A DNA stretch of 64,000 nucleotides from Cephalotus follicularis (GCA_001972305.1 BDDD01000025.1:784850-848849); one strand, 5' to 3'. Shown: positions 46,702 to 59,026, counted from the stretch's first letter. Numbers and translations are program-made. The notes: generated by a model from the sequence alone, not told the origin.

Positions 46702-48038
46702 TGAGAGAATATACAAGGGGGGGGGGGGGGGGGGGGGGGGGGTTGTTTATTGTATATTGTATGGATATGTGAACTTTTTCTGAGTTTAACAAATATATAA
46801 AGATGATAAAGAAAATAAGCACCAACAACTCAAACAAATTTAAGAACCAGATAAATCAAGTATTTATCAATCACACAAATAGAAAATTAAAAGAGATTAA
46901 GGATAGAGAGATGCAAACACAATTTATAGTGTTTCGGCCAATCTCTTTGCCTACGTCCACTCCCCAAGGCTCCCCCTTGAGATTTCGCGTATTCCTCTCG
47001 CATACAGTCCTCAATTTGAATTCCAGTTGCAAATCGAAACACCTTAACACTTTAGTGATTCACCCAATCATTAACCAACCTCACACCTAGCGGCTTTTAA
47101 GAGCACACCATTCTTGATTACAATTGCAGATGTTTTCAGTAGCTTGTTACAATGTAAAAGACCTCACAATAGGTCAAATATGCAAACTAAAGTTCACTCT
47201 TATAACTCAGAATACAAAATAAGAAGATTTAAGCTCTTTTGAGTGACTAAGCTATTTTGAGAGAAACTTGAGAAATTCGTTAGAATATTTTGATCAGATG
47301 TTTCTACTTGTTGCTTGATGCAAAAATACATCCAACGATGCCTTTTTATAGCTGAGAAATCAATCTTGTAGCTGTTAGGAGCGTGTACAAGAATCCCAAG
47401 ACTGTATCTTTTTTGTCAACTAGCCGTTAGCTTGAAATAAGCTACAGGGCGTTGACTTTAATGACTAAAACGTTGAATGAATTTTGACGAGTCATGTATT
47501 GTTGACTTGTCTCAATTATGACTTTAGCTTTGACCACAAAAATGTTGCCGTTGTTTGTCTAGACATCAACTTGTTCTTGCATATTTCAAGAACTCCACCG
47601 TTATTGATTCACACGTTGACTTGTTTTTTATTTTTCTGAGCACGACGCCTTAATTGATTAAAAGCGTCGTTGTTATTCTCAAAAACTCTCTGCCAAAAAA
47701 TAAATTCTCCACGTCGACTAATAGAGCTACATCGTCGACTAAGTCTCCTTGATTTCACTTGACTTGCGTTGAATGTCGATTGAATTGTTTAAGACGTCAC
47801 CGTGTTCATCTTTTCTTCCTACACAAGTCACAAAGAAAACCAAGCAACTTGACTTTATTTACAATAACGTCGACTGTGTTGGTTTATATCAGTACAGTGT
47901 AGATTTGAAGTCTTTTTCTTCCTTTTTGTTATTAAGTGTTGAAGCATGAGTATATTATTGACTTAGTCATTTCTCTTTAACATTTTTGTTACATCAAAAT
48001 CAATTATTCAAATTCATTAAGGGTTTGAAAACCCAACA
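46702..48038 (-). repeat. 5' LTR of copia1
   Basis: Matches 11853-13165 throughout, ends TGAGAGAATAT and ACCCAACA. A minus-strand TATA (CTATAAAAAGGC, 47340-47352) is preceded, in transcription direction, by several ACGTCGACT-like motifs (47640-47880). Differs from its partner by a 26-G run at 46717-46742. Confidence 0.9.
46717..46742 (+). repeat. Poly-G tract, 26 bases
   Basis: Uninterrupted G run ten or so bases inside the copia1 5' LTR. The other LTR has GATGAGAGG at the same place, so the run arose after insertion or is an assembly error. Confidence 0.95.
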
Positions 48039-48385
48039 CAAGGGAATGAACAGTAGTTCATTCTATTCCTACTCATTCCACCGTACCAAACGTAGCCTAA
48101 TGGTATGATAAAATTATGCATTCTTATTTAATTTCTTTTCTTCCTATCTGAACAAACACAAATTATAATATTTTTGTTATTTTCTTTCCTAATATCCAAA
48201 CAAAAAATAAACATTCCTTATCTTTTTTTCCCCTTTCTTTTCTTTAATTAGTACATTTATTATCTCTTTTCTTTTCTCTCAAAAACTCTAATACAAGCCA
48301 TTACAGGATAAAAAGAAAGGACTAGCAACATGAGGCAAGGATAAGTCATTACTTTCTAAGGCTAAAGGGATAAAAAGAATAACCC
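48039..48385. other. Flank between copia1 and LTR D
   Basis: AT-rich, no gene. Starts with the right target copy CAAGG, then an inverted pair GAATGAAC..GTTCATTC (48045-48065) and GTACCAAACGTAGCC (about 48084), suggestive of a small DNA transposon into which copia1 inserted. Confidence 0.5.
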
Positions 48386-49581
48386 TGTGACACCCCGGAT
48401 TCGTAGGGGGTCCGAGACACCACTAACATCCATTCAGCCACTTAATCCATGGGTCGGGTACTAAGTAAGTCTATTCCTTACATGCGAAAAACCATAATAA
48501 CTTTAAACTTTATGAACATATGCTTGCATCCATTCAAACTTTCTTAAACATCAATAGCATACATCATAAATACATATAATACAAATTCGATAATCCTTAC
48601 AATCCATAAACATTCAATGCTTATCTTTTGTTACAATACAAATCCATTCATAACATTAAAACCATAAAGTAAATCATCCATGCTCCATACTGTCACTGAT
48701 CTCTCTTTCCTTTGCCATTGCCACTTGCCCCTAACCCATCGATACCTGAACACAATAGGTGCCCCATCCCCAAGGATGGGTTAGCCATACGGCTAAGCAA
48801 GATGTAACCCCATGCATAAAGAATGAATGCATATTAATAATAGTTATATCCATGGCATGAATGAATAACTATCAAAGTAATAAGCGTGTTATGGTATGAT
48901 GCATGATAACATTTGCGGTAAGACAAATTATGTATATAACAGTCCCATATCAATATACACTCCTATTCATCAATCTATCAGACAATCAAGAGGTTAACTA
49001 GATATATAAGTGGTTAACCTAACATTCAATATCCGTAAGCCTAAACCCACATTTTTCATGATGGCATGTATCTCTAGGTTTAGAACATCTAGTCGCCTAC
49101 TATAAAGAGTGACAGGTCTAACTAGAACTAGTAGCCTACAGGTAGAGATATAGGTACTCGACTAGTTACAGATCCATACAAGTCATGTCATAACATACAA
49201 TAGCATTCAATAGCCCAATGAAAGTCTTAAGTCCCCCAAAGGTGGCACGCAGCACTATGATGAGGACATCTAACCTCCCAAAGGTGACACACAACTCTAA
49301 GGTTAGTTACAGAGCTTCTCTGTACAGGTGAGTATAAACCCTCCCGAATGTGGCACACAACTCTAGGGTTATACACAAGTCTAAATCCCCCTGACTGTGG
49401 CACACAGCTGAAGGATCAGACAACCAATCATCTATCAGTCCATTAATAGCAGCTAATGTGAGTTTCAAGTCCCCCAAAGGTGGCACATAGCTCAAGGACG
49501 AGGACATATAACATCCCGAACGTGGCAAAAAATTCTAAACTTAGTCATGAAGCTTGACTAAACATGTACTATGAGTAACTC
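48386..49581 (-). repeat. LTR D (family of B), part visible
   Basis: The plus strand starts TGTGACACCCCGG; read on the minus strand it is homologous to the 3' end of LTR B, including the TTAGCC-GGCTAA stem at 48781-48796. E interrupts it at 49582; the rest lies outside the window. No coding sequence. Confidence 0.8.
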
Positions 49582-50860
49582 TGTCATGCCCCAAACCATG
49601 GGAAAGTCCCATAGTCTGACACGTGGCAACCATCCGTACAATTCATCTGTATCGACATGGTATAGATTCCCAAAACACATTATAATTTACAACTTTAATC
49701 CATAATCATGCATGCGAAAACATCATTCAACATTCATGTAGATAAGCCCAACTATATACATAACAACATCATATATCTGAAGCACTCCCACAAGCCGGCA
49801 TGTCAAAACAATAATTCTTATACATTCCAAATCTCATATAAGGTAGATAAACAAATACTAGACTTCATCTGGAACTGGAGCTCCTGCTCAGCAAATCATC
49901 CCGTCCGCTCACTTCAAGGTGTCCTTGGTACTCGACCCTCGTTGTTGTGCCCATTTCAAGAATGGGCTAGCCAAACACAGCCATGTAGGTAATAATATAT
50001 GCAATGAAGTGTACAGTTTATGCAGTTATATGCATGGCACGTGAAATGCGTGAATGCCAATTACGGGCAACGTTAGTACATCAACCATCCCTAAGCGCTG
50101 GCATATGTAACGATGTCCTAACCATAGAATCACAATCCATACACTCTAGGTTTATAGGCAATCTATCAATCAATTCGTAACCATACATAGGGACAAACAA
50201 TCCGTAAGGTCAAAGTACTCATTTGCCTCTCCGGCCCGAGATAGTACCCCCAAAATCCATACACCCTTCGTGTCATAGCTGTATGGAGGATGGTATAACA
50301 CTAGCCAAATAATCTGTACCGTATCGTACCGTAATGCTAGTCTCGAAGGTATTAGCCCAAATAGAGATCTCTGTAATCCGTGTTGTACCATATCCATCTA
50401 CAATGCAGTGATCCCCGTAGGTTCACCCAAAAAGGAAGGAATATATATATATTCGTCTAATGTGGCCTAAAACCCATAACCTTCATGAAGAAAGTGAAGA
50501 TTATGAATGGGTTATCCCATCAAGTCACAATCATAGCAAACATATAAAACCCATAGCCCGTGACTGTATAACCGTAGAAATGATAGGGACCTAAATAAAG
50601 GATCACGTAGGATCCATCCATCAAAACCATTTCCGTAACGTTTTCCATAATCATTTCCAAAACCGTTTTCCATTTTGTTGGTCCCTATCGAAGTTATAAA
50701 AACAATAGAGATGAGACCCAACTAGGATATTCACGTCCAAACATCCCAATTGAACTATCCTAACCATTTATTAAAAACCATTTGAATAAAAACTCTTTTA
50801 TTGAAACTTCTCTTTAAACTTCACTTTGAAGATTGATTTAGAAATTATGTGTGTTAAAAG
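49582..50860 (-). repeat. LTR E (family of C), first visible part
   Basis: Starts TGTCATGCCCC like C's TGTCACGCCC and stays homologous through CCCACAAGCCGGCA (C has CCACAAGCTGGCA) and the CCCATT..AATGGG hairpin (49950-49966). It is interrupted by F after AAAAG (50856-50860) and resumes at 62324. No gene. Confidence 0.82.
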
Positions 50861-51517
50861 TGTGACGACCCATCCCTCAGGATACCTCAAACGAATCGTC
50901 CGACAGGAAGGAGGAATTTCCCATCTCCTCTAAGCCAAAAAAAAAAGCGCTAAAACAACGCAAAAACACATGGCAGGGAAGAAACAAAGAAGAAATGGAA
51001 AAATTGTAAATAAGCCTTACATTAAAACCATTTCAAAACACACCGTTTAAGTAAAGGGACATAACAACACTGCCCAAATGCACCGTTCCACTAAAGGAAA
51101 ATAACAGCCACTGCCTAAACGCACCGTTCCACTAAAGGAACGTGCAAGGGAGGGAGCCAGGGCAGAGAACGCAACACTACGTCTCGCCAGGGGTCCCGGG
51201 TAGGGCATGCCAACATCACACAACACAACACGACAAACACAAGCTAGGCCTCCATCCTAAGACATGCCTTCCCCAGACGAGCCGTCCTCAGGCATGTCCT
51301 TATTGGATGACTGACCACGGGCATGTCCTCCCCTGGCATGCCTCCCCAGGCATGTCATCCTCGGGCATGTCCTCCCTCGACAACACGTTCTCCTCGGACG
51401 TCTCCTTGGACAACATGTTCTCCTCGGACAGGTTGACCCCCGCCCCGGGGAGATCCCCCAACCTGCCCGACCTCGGGTAACCTTCACGATAAATAAGCAA
51501 AAGATCGTAACATAACA

Positions 51518-54316
51518 TGTAACACCCGGTATTTTCCTAATTGTAATATTTCGTTTTGAGATGTAATCTTAAACTTGAATTAATGAGAATGTTGGAGATT
51601 TCAACCTCAAAGATATTTCCAAACCCTAAATATTGTTTTGGAAGAGGAATGTGTGTGTTAAACTTGAAAACGGCGCAGTTTTGGAAGAAACGTGTCGATG
51701 TCTTTGGAAAGACGTCGACGCCTATGGGAGCAAAGGTGTACGTGAATGCATGTGTACATGCACGTCGATGTAGGCAAAGGCATCGACCCTCACGTATAAA
51801 AAGGGGAAAAGACATCGACGTCTATGGAAGACGTCGACGTCTTTGAAGGAAGGGGGAGCTTTTTAGGGCCTTTTGCAGGCGCCTTGGGACGTGGATGATA
51901 CGTGTTGAGCATGCTAGCATGATACCAGGCATGCAGGTGCTAGATTGGAAGGAAGGGCATGACACTTGGGTGTGCATGTAGGCTGTGTGCCACCTTCAAT
52001 GCCTGCTCCTGCAAAAGAAGTGAGGCAGAACTGGGAAAGAGAAAAAGAATGGGAAATGGAGCCTGTGAGATGTATTCAACGGGCCAGAGAGGGAAGAAGG
52101 GTGTGAGACCTACATAAAGCGCCTCCTCTCTTCATCCCAGGTTCGGCTAAACACCAGTGTAAGAAATCAGAGAGTGAGAGCCACCATTGTTGAGCTTGTT
52201 GGAGCTAGAGACTTGGAGCTCGTGGGTAGCAGTTGCTAAGAGGATCTTGGAGCTGCTGTGGCCAGAACCTGGGAACTTAAAGGGGTGGACTTTCCAGTTC
52301 CTAACTTGGAACAACAAGGTAGGGGAAAGTGATGATCTTATACATGCATTTTGGGTTTTAAGTTAGTGAATAACATGATGAATTGCATGTTAATGGTTGA
52401 ATTGTGATTCTGGACTTGTTGTGATGACTAATGTAGTGTACAGAGTAAACATGCATGTGCAAATTACATGAGTATATGAATTGGTTTATGTATGGATGAT
52501 TTTGATGATGGCCTGCTGTGTTAAAACTATGGAGAAAACGTTCTGGGTTGGATAAACATCGACGTCTACCTGAAGACGTTGATGTCTTCGCGTTCATATG
52601 AAAAATACATCGATGTTTGAGTAAAAGCATCGACGCCTTTTCTGGGTAATCATAGAACTGTAATGTTTATTGCAGATGGCAATTTAACACTTGGGATTAC
52701 ATGTTCGATTACAAATTGACGATCTGGTTACGTACTCTGATAATCAATAGCTTTTCTTACGCCTTTAGAGGTTAAGTTTCGCTTATATGAGGATTTAGGG
52801 GCTGGATTCTTCCCTCCAGAATCCAGACTCGCGAACTGATACCTTCTGGTATCATAAAGACATCGATGTCTTTAGAAAGGTATCGACGTCTTTGATCCAA
52901 AAACGCCTAGGAATAACTGTACATAGGATCGACGCCTTAGGGTAAAGACGTCGACGCCTTAGGGATAGACATCGACGCCTATCTCCCTGTGCATTGGAAT
53001 TTCACTCGAATAGGACCCGCTAGACCCGAAACGACTCTAGAAACGATCTTAGATGCATCCTGAGCATATGTTTGCATTATTACTATGATATGCATTATGG
53101 CTGATTTATAAGAACTGGTAACCATTTTGAAAAGCTTGTGTGATTATTATAATCATTTTTGTACGAAAATGTATATTTGTCAACATCTGATTTTATATAT
53201 TTTCGAAATGATTGGGGAAGTATTTCCAAAGACGGAGAAATGTTTTAAAGGATTGATTATGCAATCAAATGTATTGTGCGAAACTATATATTTGTCAACA
53301 TATGAATTTATATATTTTCGAAATGATTGGGGGAGTATTCCCAAAGACGGAGAAATGTTTTACAAGATTGATCATACAATCAAATGTATTGTTTTAAGTT
53401 TTATAACTTATCACAACTTGTGAACGGAGTAATATATTTTAAACAAATATATGTGATCAAGTAATTATATTTTATTGCTTGACTTGTACTGTGCAATGCT
53501 TGTGCTTGTTGATTATTAACCGCTGTGCTAATAACTTGTTGATTACTCAGCCGCTGTGCTAGTAACCTGCTGTTGGTTTAGCCGCCGTGCTAAGCAACAT
53601 ACGGAGGACTTGCTCCAAAACAGTTCGCAAACGGGGATGGGGTAAAAGTGCTTGACGTTGGGGCCAGGAGGTGGCGACGGTCAGAACGACTTGCTTGTCT
53701 GGTTCCTTTTGGGACATACTTGTTGCTTGTGTTGATATAACTTATGAGGTTATACATATATTGTAAACATGCAAATATTTTTATATGTACATACGGAGAT
53801 ATATTTATTGTGAAAATTATATGTCACATTGCATCATAATGCATTCATTCATGTTACTCATTATCATATGACTCGAACTGTATTTATGAGTTTTTCACTT
53901 AGCCGAGTGAGGACAAAGGCTAACCCCCTACTGTAACAGATCGATGGAGTGGGGTTGATATGGAGCATGCAAGGAGACCTAAGGAGAAGACTAAGCTATT
54001 TCTCTTATTTCTTGTGCTGAATAATGAACAATGACTATGTAGTTGATTATTGCAACATGGGTTATTTATTTTATCTCGTACTGTATCTTCACGCTCCGTT
54101 TTTGGGCGATCGACAATCAGGTTGGGTTTTATTAAAAACTTGTCGGGCATCACGTACTATGGGATGCGTGATGTATGTTTAAATTCAGCTTTTATATGAA
54201 TGCTCCCGTTATCGAGAAATTTATTTTTTGGTAAATTTGCATGAGCTGGATTATTTTATGTTGATCGCCTTACCACTTTATATGTTGTCTCCTTCTTGGA
54301 AAAACGGGGTGTGACA
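51518..54316 (+). repeat. 5' LTR of element G (2.8 kb)
   Basis: TGTAACACCCGG to GGGGTGTGACA. TATAAAAAGG at 51795-51804 is a convincing TATA box, flanked on both sides by CGTCGACG/CATCGACG motifs (51690-51840); another cluster lies at 52555-52980. The TTAGCC..GGCTAA hairpin is at 53899-53923. It lacks a ~40-bp segment kept in the 3' LTR. Confidence 0.92.
51795..51804 (+). promoter_or_regulatory. TATA box of element G 5' LTR with flanking GTCGAC palindromes
   Basis: TATAAAAAGG, preceded by CGTGTCGATG, AGACGTCGACGCC and GGCATCGACC within about 100 bases and followed by GACATCGACGTC and AGACGTCGACGTC within 45 bases. The 3' LTR has the same box at 59303-59312. Confidence 0.75.
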
Positions 54317-54319
54317 ACG

Positions 54320-54331
54320 TGGTATCAGAGC
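54320..54331 (+). other. Primer binding site of element G
   Basis: TGGTATCAGAGC, 3 bases after the LTR end; initiator Met tRNA complement, intact. Confidence 0.93.
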
Positions 54332-54429
54332 ATATATCCATTATATGCTTAGCTTGGATAAGTTGCTTGACAATTAACGGATTGTTTCCTTGAGATGACT
54401 ACTAATGACATCTTTTCCATATAGGAACA

Positions 54430-55566
54430 ATGGATAGAAGGAGAACACGTACTAGGGCTAGAGCTGCTGGAGCCAATGCCCCTGAGGGAATGAATATACG
54501 GCAAGGAGCGAATGTCCCCCAAGATGATAGGGACCCGATGGCCCGGATTGCGGACTACTTCCAGCAACAGATGGCCTTTAATATGGCCAATGCGGAGGAA
54601 ATGCGCCAGTACTACGCGCAAGCTCGACCGTAACATAGAGCTCCCGATCACTGCCCGGGGGAGGATGGTAGTCAGTTTGGAAGGGACATCGAAAGGTTTA
54701 TGAGACAGAATCCACCTAGCTTCCGGGGTGAACTTGATGCTACGATTACTGAAAGATGGCTTCAAGACTTGGAGAAGATTTTTGAAGTGATGGACTGTAC
54801 CGATACTCAAAAACTGAAGTTTGCTGTGTACCGCTTATGGGGAGAGGCCAATCACTGGTGGGAGATGGTTAAAGCGAAGTGGGAGTCTGTTGGACTCGAT
54901 GCTACATGGGAGGGGTTCCAAACAGAGTTCCTCGACTCCTATGTACCCCAGATTGAGCAAGAACGGAGGGAGACAGAGCTTCTTGAGTTACGTCAAGGGG
55001 AGATGACTGTGACCGAGTACCAGGCCAGGTTTATGGAGCTAGACAGACATTCACCTTATTTGGTAGCCGATGATGTGAAAAAGATACGGAGATTTCTGAA
55101 GGGGTTGCGACCGGATCTTCGGTCGAGGATTAGGGCTATGGAGCTGGGTACTTTTTTGGAGGTCGATCAAAAAGCGAGGCTGCTAGAAAGCATATCCAGT
55201 GAGGTCCGAGCAAAGAGGGCCCGAGCACAGCAAAATAAACAGAGCCCGACGAGACCAGCATCTTCAAAATGGCAAGGCAGTGGTTCTCGGACTAAATCAT
55301 CGAAGAACAGATCTGGGCACACTACTACTCAGGGTACTCCTAGTCAGGAGAGTAATGCGAGAACTGGAGCTTGTTATCACTGTGGTCATAAGGGCCACTT
55401 ACAGAAGGATTGCTGGAGGATGAATGGACTGTGTTTGAGGTGTGGGGAATCTGGCCATTCTGTGAGAGATTGCCCGAAGAGTCAGGCTACAGCACCTACT
55501 GGACCAGCTAGCAGCAGCGGGGCCTTCACAGCGAAGGGACACCGACAAGGGCATTACGAAAGGTAG
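54430..55566 (+). pseudogene. Element G gag, with stop at codon 68
   Basis: MDRRRTRTRARAAGANAPEG ... RQYYAQARP stops at TAA (54631-54633), the same codon as in the gag-only element. The frame continues to Met at 54700 and on for 288 codons: capsid (ELDATITERWLQDLEKIFEV, EMTVTEYQARFMELDRHSPY), and two zinc knuckles ([28 protein letters not shown]). A one-base shift in the GGGG near 55520 puts the end of gag out of frame with pol. Confidence 0.9.
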
Positions 55567-57553
55567 AGTTTTTACCCTTTCACAGACAGAGGTTCCGGAG
55601 TCTACCTCAGTTGTTGGAGGTACACTGTATATTTATGGTTTTGCTGCTAGAGTATTGATGGACCCTGGAGCATCACATTCTTTCATAGCATCACATTTTG
55701 CAACATGTTTAGATGTAACACCTGACTGTATGCCATATACCTTGGATGTGAGCACACCTGCTGGAGTTTCCATGTACACAGATACTGTATATAGGGGTTG
55801 TGAGATGTCTATGGTAGGTATTCCCTTGTATGCGGATTTGATAGCATTGCCTATCCGCGACTTTGATATTATTTTGGAAATGGATTGGCTGTCAGCACAT
55901 CATGCTTACATGGACTGCTACAGCAAGATGGTTGATTTTCGTCTGCCGGATGGTACTGCCTTCCAGTTTAAGGGAGACAAGGGGTTTTCTATGCCAATTG
56001 TATCCTTCATCCGTGCATCGAAGTATCTCGAGAAGGGATGTGAAGGGTATCTTGATTATGTAATTGACCGGAGGAAAGAGAAGGGCTTGAGCCTGGAGGA
56101 GATCCCAGTGGTATGTGAATTTTCAGATGTATTTTCAGATGACTTGGGATCCTTGCCACCGAGAAGGAATATGGAGTTTGTCATTGATCTCATACCATGT
56201 ACAACTCCTATTTCTAAAGCACCATATAGAATGGCTCATGTAGAATTGAGAGAGCTGAAATTGCAGTTACAGGACCTAATCGATAAGGGTTTCATTCGAC
56301 TCAGTGTTTCACCATGGGGTGCACCCGTACTGTTTGTCAAGAAGAAGGATGGGTCGATGAGGCTCTGCATCGACTACAGGATGTTGAACAAGGCAACTAT
56401 CAAGAACAAGTATCCTTTACCCCACATCGAGGATTTGTTCGACCAGTTGCAAGGGCCAAGAGTGTTCTCGAAGCTTGATTTGAGATCGGGATATCACCAG
56501 TTAAGGGTGAGGGAGGGAGATATAGAGAAGACTGCTTTCCGGACAAGATACGGTCACTATAAGTTCCTTGTGATGCCTTTTGGTGTTACCAATGCACCGG
56601 CTGTGTTCATGTCATTGATGAACGATGTGTTTCGGCCGTACCTGGACCAGTTTGTTGTTGTGTTTATTGACGACGTACTAGTGTACTCGAGGACTGAGGA
56701 GGAGCATGCTTTCCATCTAAGGTTGGTTTTGCAGATTCTCCGAGAGCAGCAGTTGTATGCCAAATTCAGTAAGTGTGAATTTTGGCTTGGCCGTGTGATC
56801 TTTCTCGGTCACATTGTATCTGGAGAAGGTTTGGCGGTGGATCCGTCAAAGACAGAGGTGGTACGAGATTGGCCACAGCCGAAGAATGTGACGGAGGTAC
56901 GCAATTTTCTTGGCTTGGCGGGGTATTACAGAAGGTTTATCCAGACTTTCTCGAGAATAGCTGAGCCCTTGACTAGATTGACCCAGAAGAAGACCCTGTT
57001 TGTCTGGGATGATGTTTGCGAAGCTAGTTTTTGTGAACTGAAGGATCGGTTGGTTTCCGCTCCTATCTTGGCATTACCTGAGGGTACTGAGGGCTTTGCA
57101 GTCTATAGTGATGCATCGGGTAAGGGCTTGGGCTGCGTGCTGATGCAGCGAGGAAGGGTGATTTCTTATGCTTCTAGGAAGCTGAAGCCGTATGAAGAAA
57201 ACTACCCGACTCATGACCTTGAACTTGCAGCCATTATTTTCGCCCTTCAGAAGTGGAGACACTATCTTTATGGGGCACAGTTTGAGGTCTTTACCAATCA
57301 TAAAAGTTTGAGGTACCTGTTCTGTCAGGACACACTGAATATGAGACAGCGCAGGTGGGTAGAGTTCTTTAATGATTATGACTGCAGTATCCAGTACCAC
57401 TTGGGGAAAGTGAATGTAGTCGCTGATGCCTTGAGCCGCAAGGCTATGGTTGCCAGTACAATGGTGTCGCAATGGAAGATGTTGGAAGACTTCCAAGAAT
57501 GGTCTCCATTCACTCAGTCACTAGGGATCTTCCTAGCCGACATGCAAGTCTAG
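55567..57553 (+). pseudogene. Element G pol: protease, reverse transcriptase, RNase H
   Basis: An open frame of 632 codons from 55655. Protease near residue 1-15 reads [14 protein letters not shown] (D-P-G instead of the usual D-S/T-G). [71 protein letters not shown], catalytic [11 protein letters not shown]. RNase [58 protein letters not shown]. Ends at TAG 57551, probably from CAG. Confidence 0.94.
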
Positions 57554-57556
57554 CCA

Positions 57557-58519
57557 GTGTTACTTGATCACATCAAGGATGCACAACCACATGACCCGGA
57601 GTTGCAACGAATTCAGGAGAACCTGGACTCGGAATCCGATTTTCGGGTACATGCTGATGGTATTCTGAGATATCGGGGACGTGTATGTCTTCCGAATGAA
57701 CCAAGACTGAAGGATGAGTTACTCCACGGGGCTCATAAATCTCTATACAGTATTCATCCTGGTAGCACCAAGATGTACCAAGATATGAAGAAAACTTACT
57801 GGTGGCCCGGCATGAAGCACGAGATTGCTGAATATGTCGCGAAGTGTTTGACTTACCAGAGGGTCAAGGCCGAGCACCAAAGACCTGCGGGACTGTTACA
57901 GTCATTACCAGTGGCGGAGTGGAAATGGGAACACATTACGATGGACTTTGTTTCTGGATTTCCACTGACTAGGCATCGTCATAATGCCGTGTAGGTTATT
58001 GTTGATAGACTCACCAAATCAACATACTTCTTGCCCACACATGTCACTGATTCTGCGAGCAAGTTGGCTCGATTGTATGTGAAGGAGATTGTGAGGCTGC
58101 ACGGTGTCCCGGTGAGCATCGTTTGTGATAGGGATTCGATCTTCACTTCCAACTTCTGGAAGAGATTCCAGACATCCTTTGGAACAAGATTGAATCTCAG
58201 TACTGCTTTCCACCCACAGACAGACGGACAGTCGGAACGTACCAACCAAACCCTGGAGGATATGCTTCGGGCTTGTGTGATCAATTTTGGTGGAACCTGG
58301 GAGGACCATATCCCTCTGATAGAGTTTTCATACAATAACAGCTATCACTTGAGTATTGGTATGGCTCCATACGAGGCACTGTATGCGAGAAAGTGTAGGT
58401 CACCCGTCTGTTGGGATGAAATTGGTGAACGACAATTGCTTGGGTCGGATTTGGTGGAGGAGACTTCGGAGAAAGTCAAGTTCATCAAAGAGAAGTTGCT
58501 AGAAGCGCAGAGTCGATAG
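57557..58519 (+). pseudogene. Element G pol: integrase zinc-binding and catalytic core
   Basis: The zinc region reads HPGSTKMYQDMKKTYWWPGM and YVAKCLTYQ; the second Cys of C-L-T-C is Tyr (57853-57855). The catalytic DDE residues lie in TMDFVSGFP, VCDRDSIFTS and QTDGQSERTNQ. A TAG replaces the Trp codon in AVWVIVDR (57992-57994), splitting the domain, and two adjacent TAGs end it at 58517-58522. Confidence 0.92.
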
Positions 58520-58537
58520 TAGAGCTATGCTGACAAT

Positions 58538-58981
58538 GTGAAAAGAAGGCCTTTAACGTTCAATGTGGGAGATCACGTGTTTTTGAAAGTATCTCCGTGG
58601 AAAGGGGTGCAAAGATTCTCGAGAAAGGGCAAGTTAGCGCCACGCTATATTGGTCCTTTTGAGATTCTGGAGAGGGTTGGGGAGGTAGCTTATCAGCTAG
58701 CCTTGCCTCCTACCTTGTCGGGTATACATGATGTCTTCCATGTATCGATGCTACGAGGTTATATCCGAGATCCATCACATGTCTTGGATTATGACTCGGT
58801 TACGGTAAGGGATGATCTTTCTTGCGAGGAGTCACCCGTGAGAATTTTGGATTGGAAGACGCAAGTATTGAGGAACCGAACCATTCCGATGGTAAAGGTT
58901 TACTGGCAATTTCATCGGCCGGATGAAGCGACTTGGGAACGTGAGGATGACATCCGAGAATGTTACCCGCATTTGTTTTAG
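58538..58981 (+). pseudogene. Element G pol: integrase C-terminus with chromodomain-like tail
   Basis: Same frame as the core after the double stop. FNVGDHVFLKVSPWKGVQRF, KLAPRYIGPFEILERVGEVA, GIHDVFHVSMLRGYIRDPSH, then RILDWKTQVLRNRTIPMVKV and WEREDDIRECYPHLF ending in TAG. Matches the layout of the A element tail; the last ~45 residues are the chromodomain-like module. Confidence 0.92.
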
Positions 58982-59009
58982 TATTGTGTTAATTTCGACG
59001 ACGAAATTT

Positions 59010-59026
59010 TTTGAAGGAGGGGTGGA
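59010..59026 (+). other. Polypurine tract of element G
   Basis: TTGAAGGAGGGGTGGA immediately precedes the 3' LTR; the region just before it (TTTCGACGACGAAATTTT) is characteristic of this lineage. Confidence 0.87.

Larger units (their letters stand above)
11853..48038 (-). mobile_element. Ty1/copia retrotransposon copia1 (Sire/Tork-like), 36 kb with nested insertions
   Basis: LTRs at 11853-13165 and 46702-48038 share their full length and ends. The target duplication is CGAGG on the left and CAAGG (48039-48043) on the right, one mismatch. On the minus strand the order is gag (46642 down, resuming 33995), zinc knuckle, protease, integrase (32880 down, resuming 15351), RT, RNase H, 3' LTR, which is the copia order. 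Three insertions interrupt it: the gag-only composite (34001-46131), a small TIR element (32881-33301) and the B stack (15352-31931). Without these the element is roughly 7 kb. All frames are broken. Confidence 0.92.

Noticed and set aside
54320..54331. tRNA gene fragment
   Set aside because: TGGTATCAGAGC occurs only as a primer binding site directly after LTR ends (also 42465); no cloverleaf around it.
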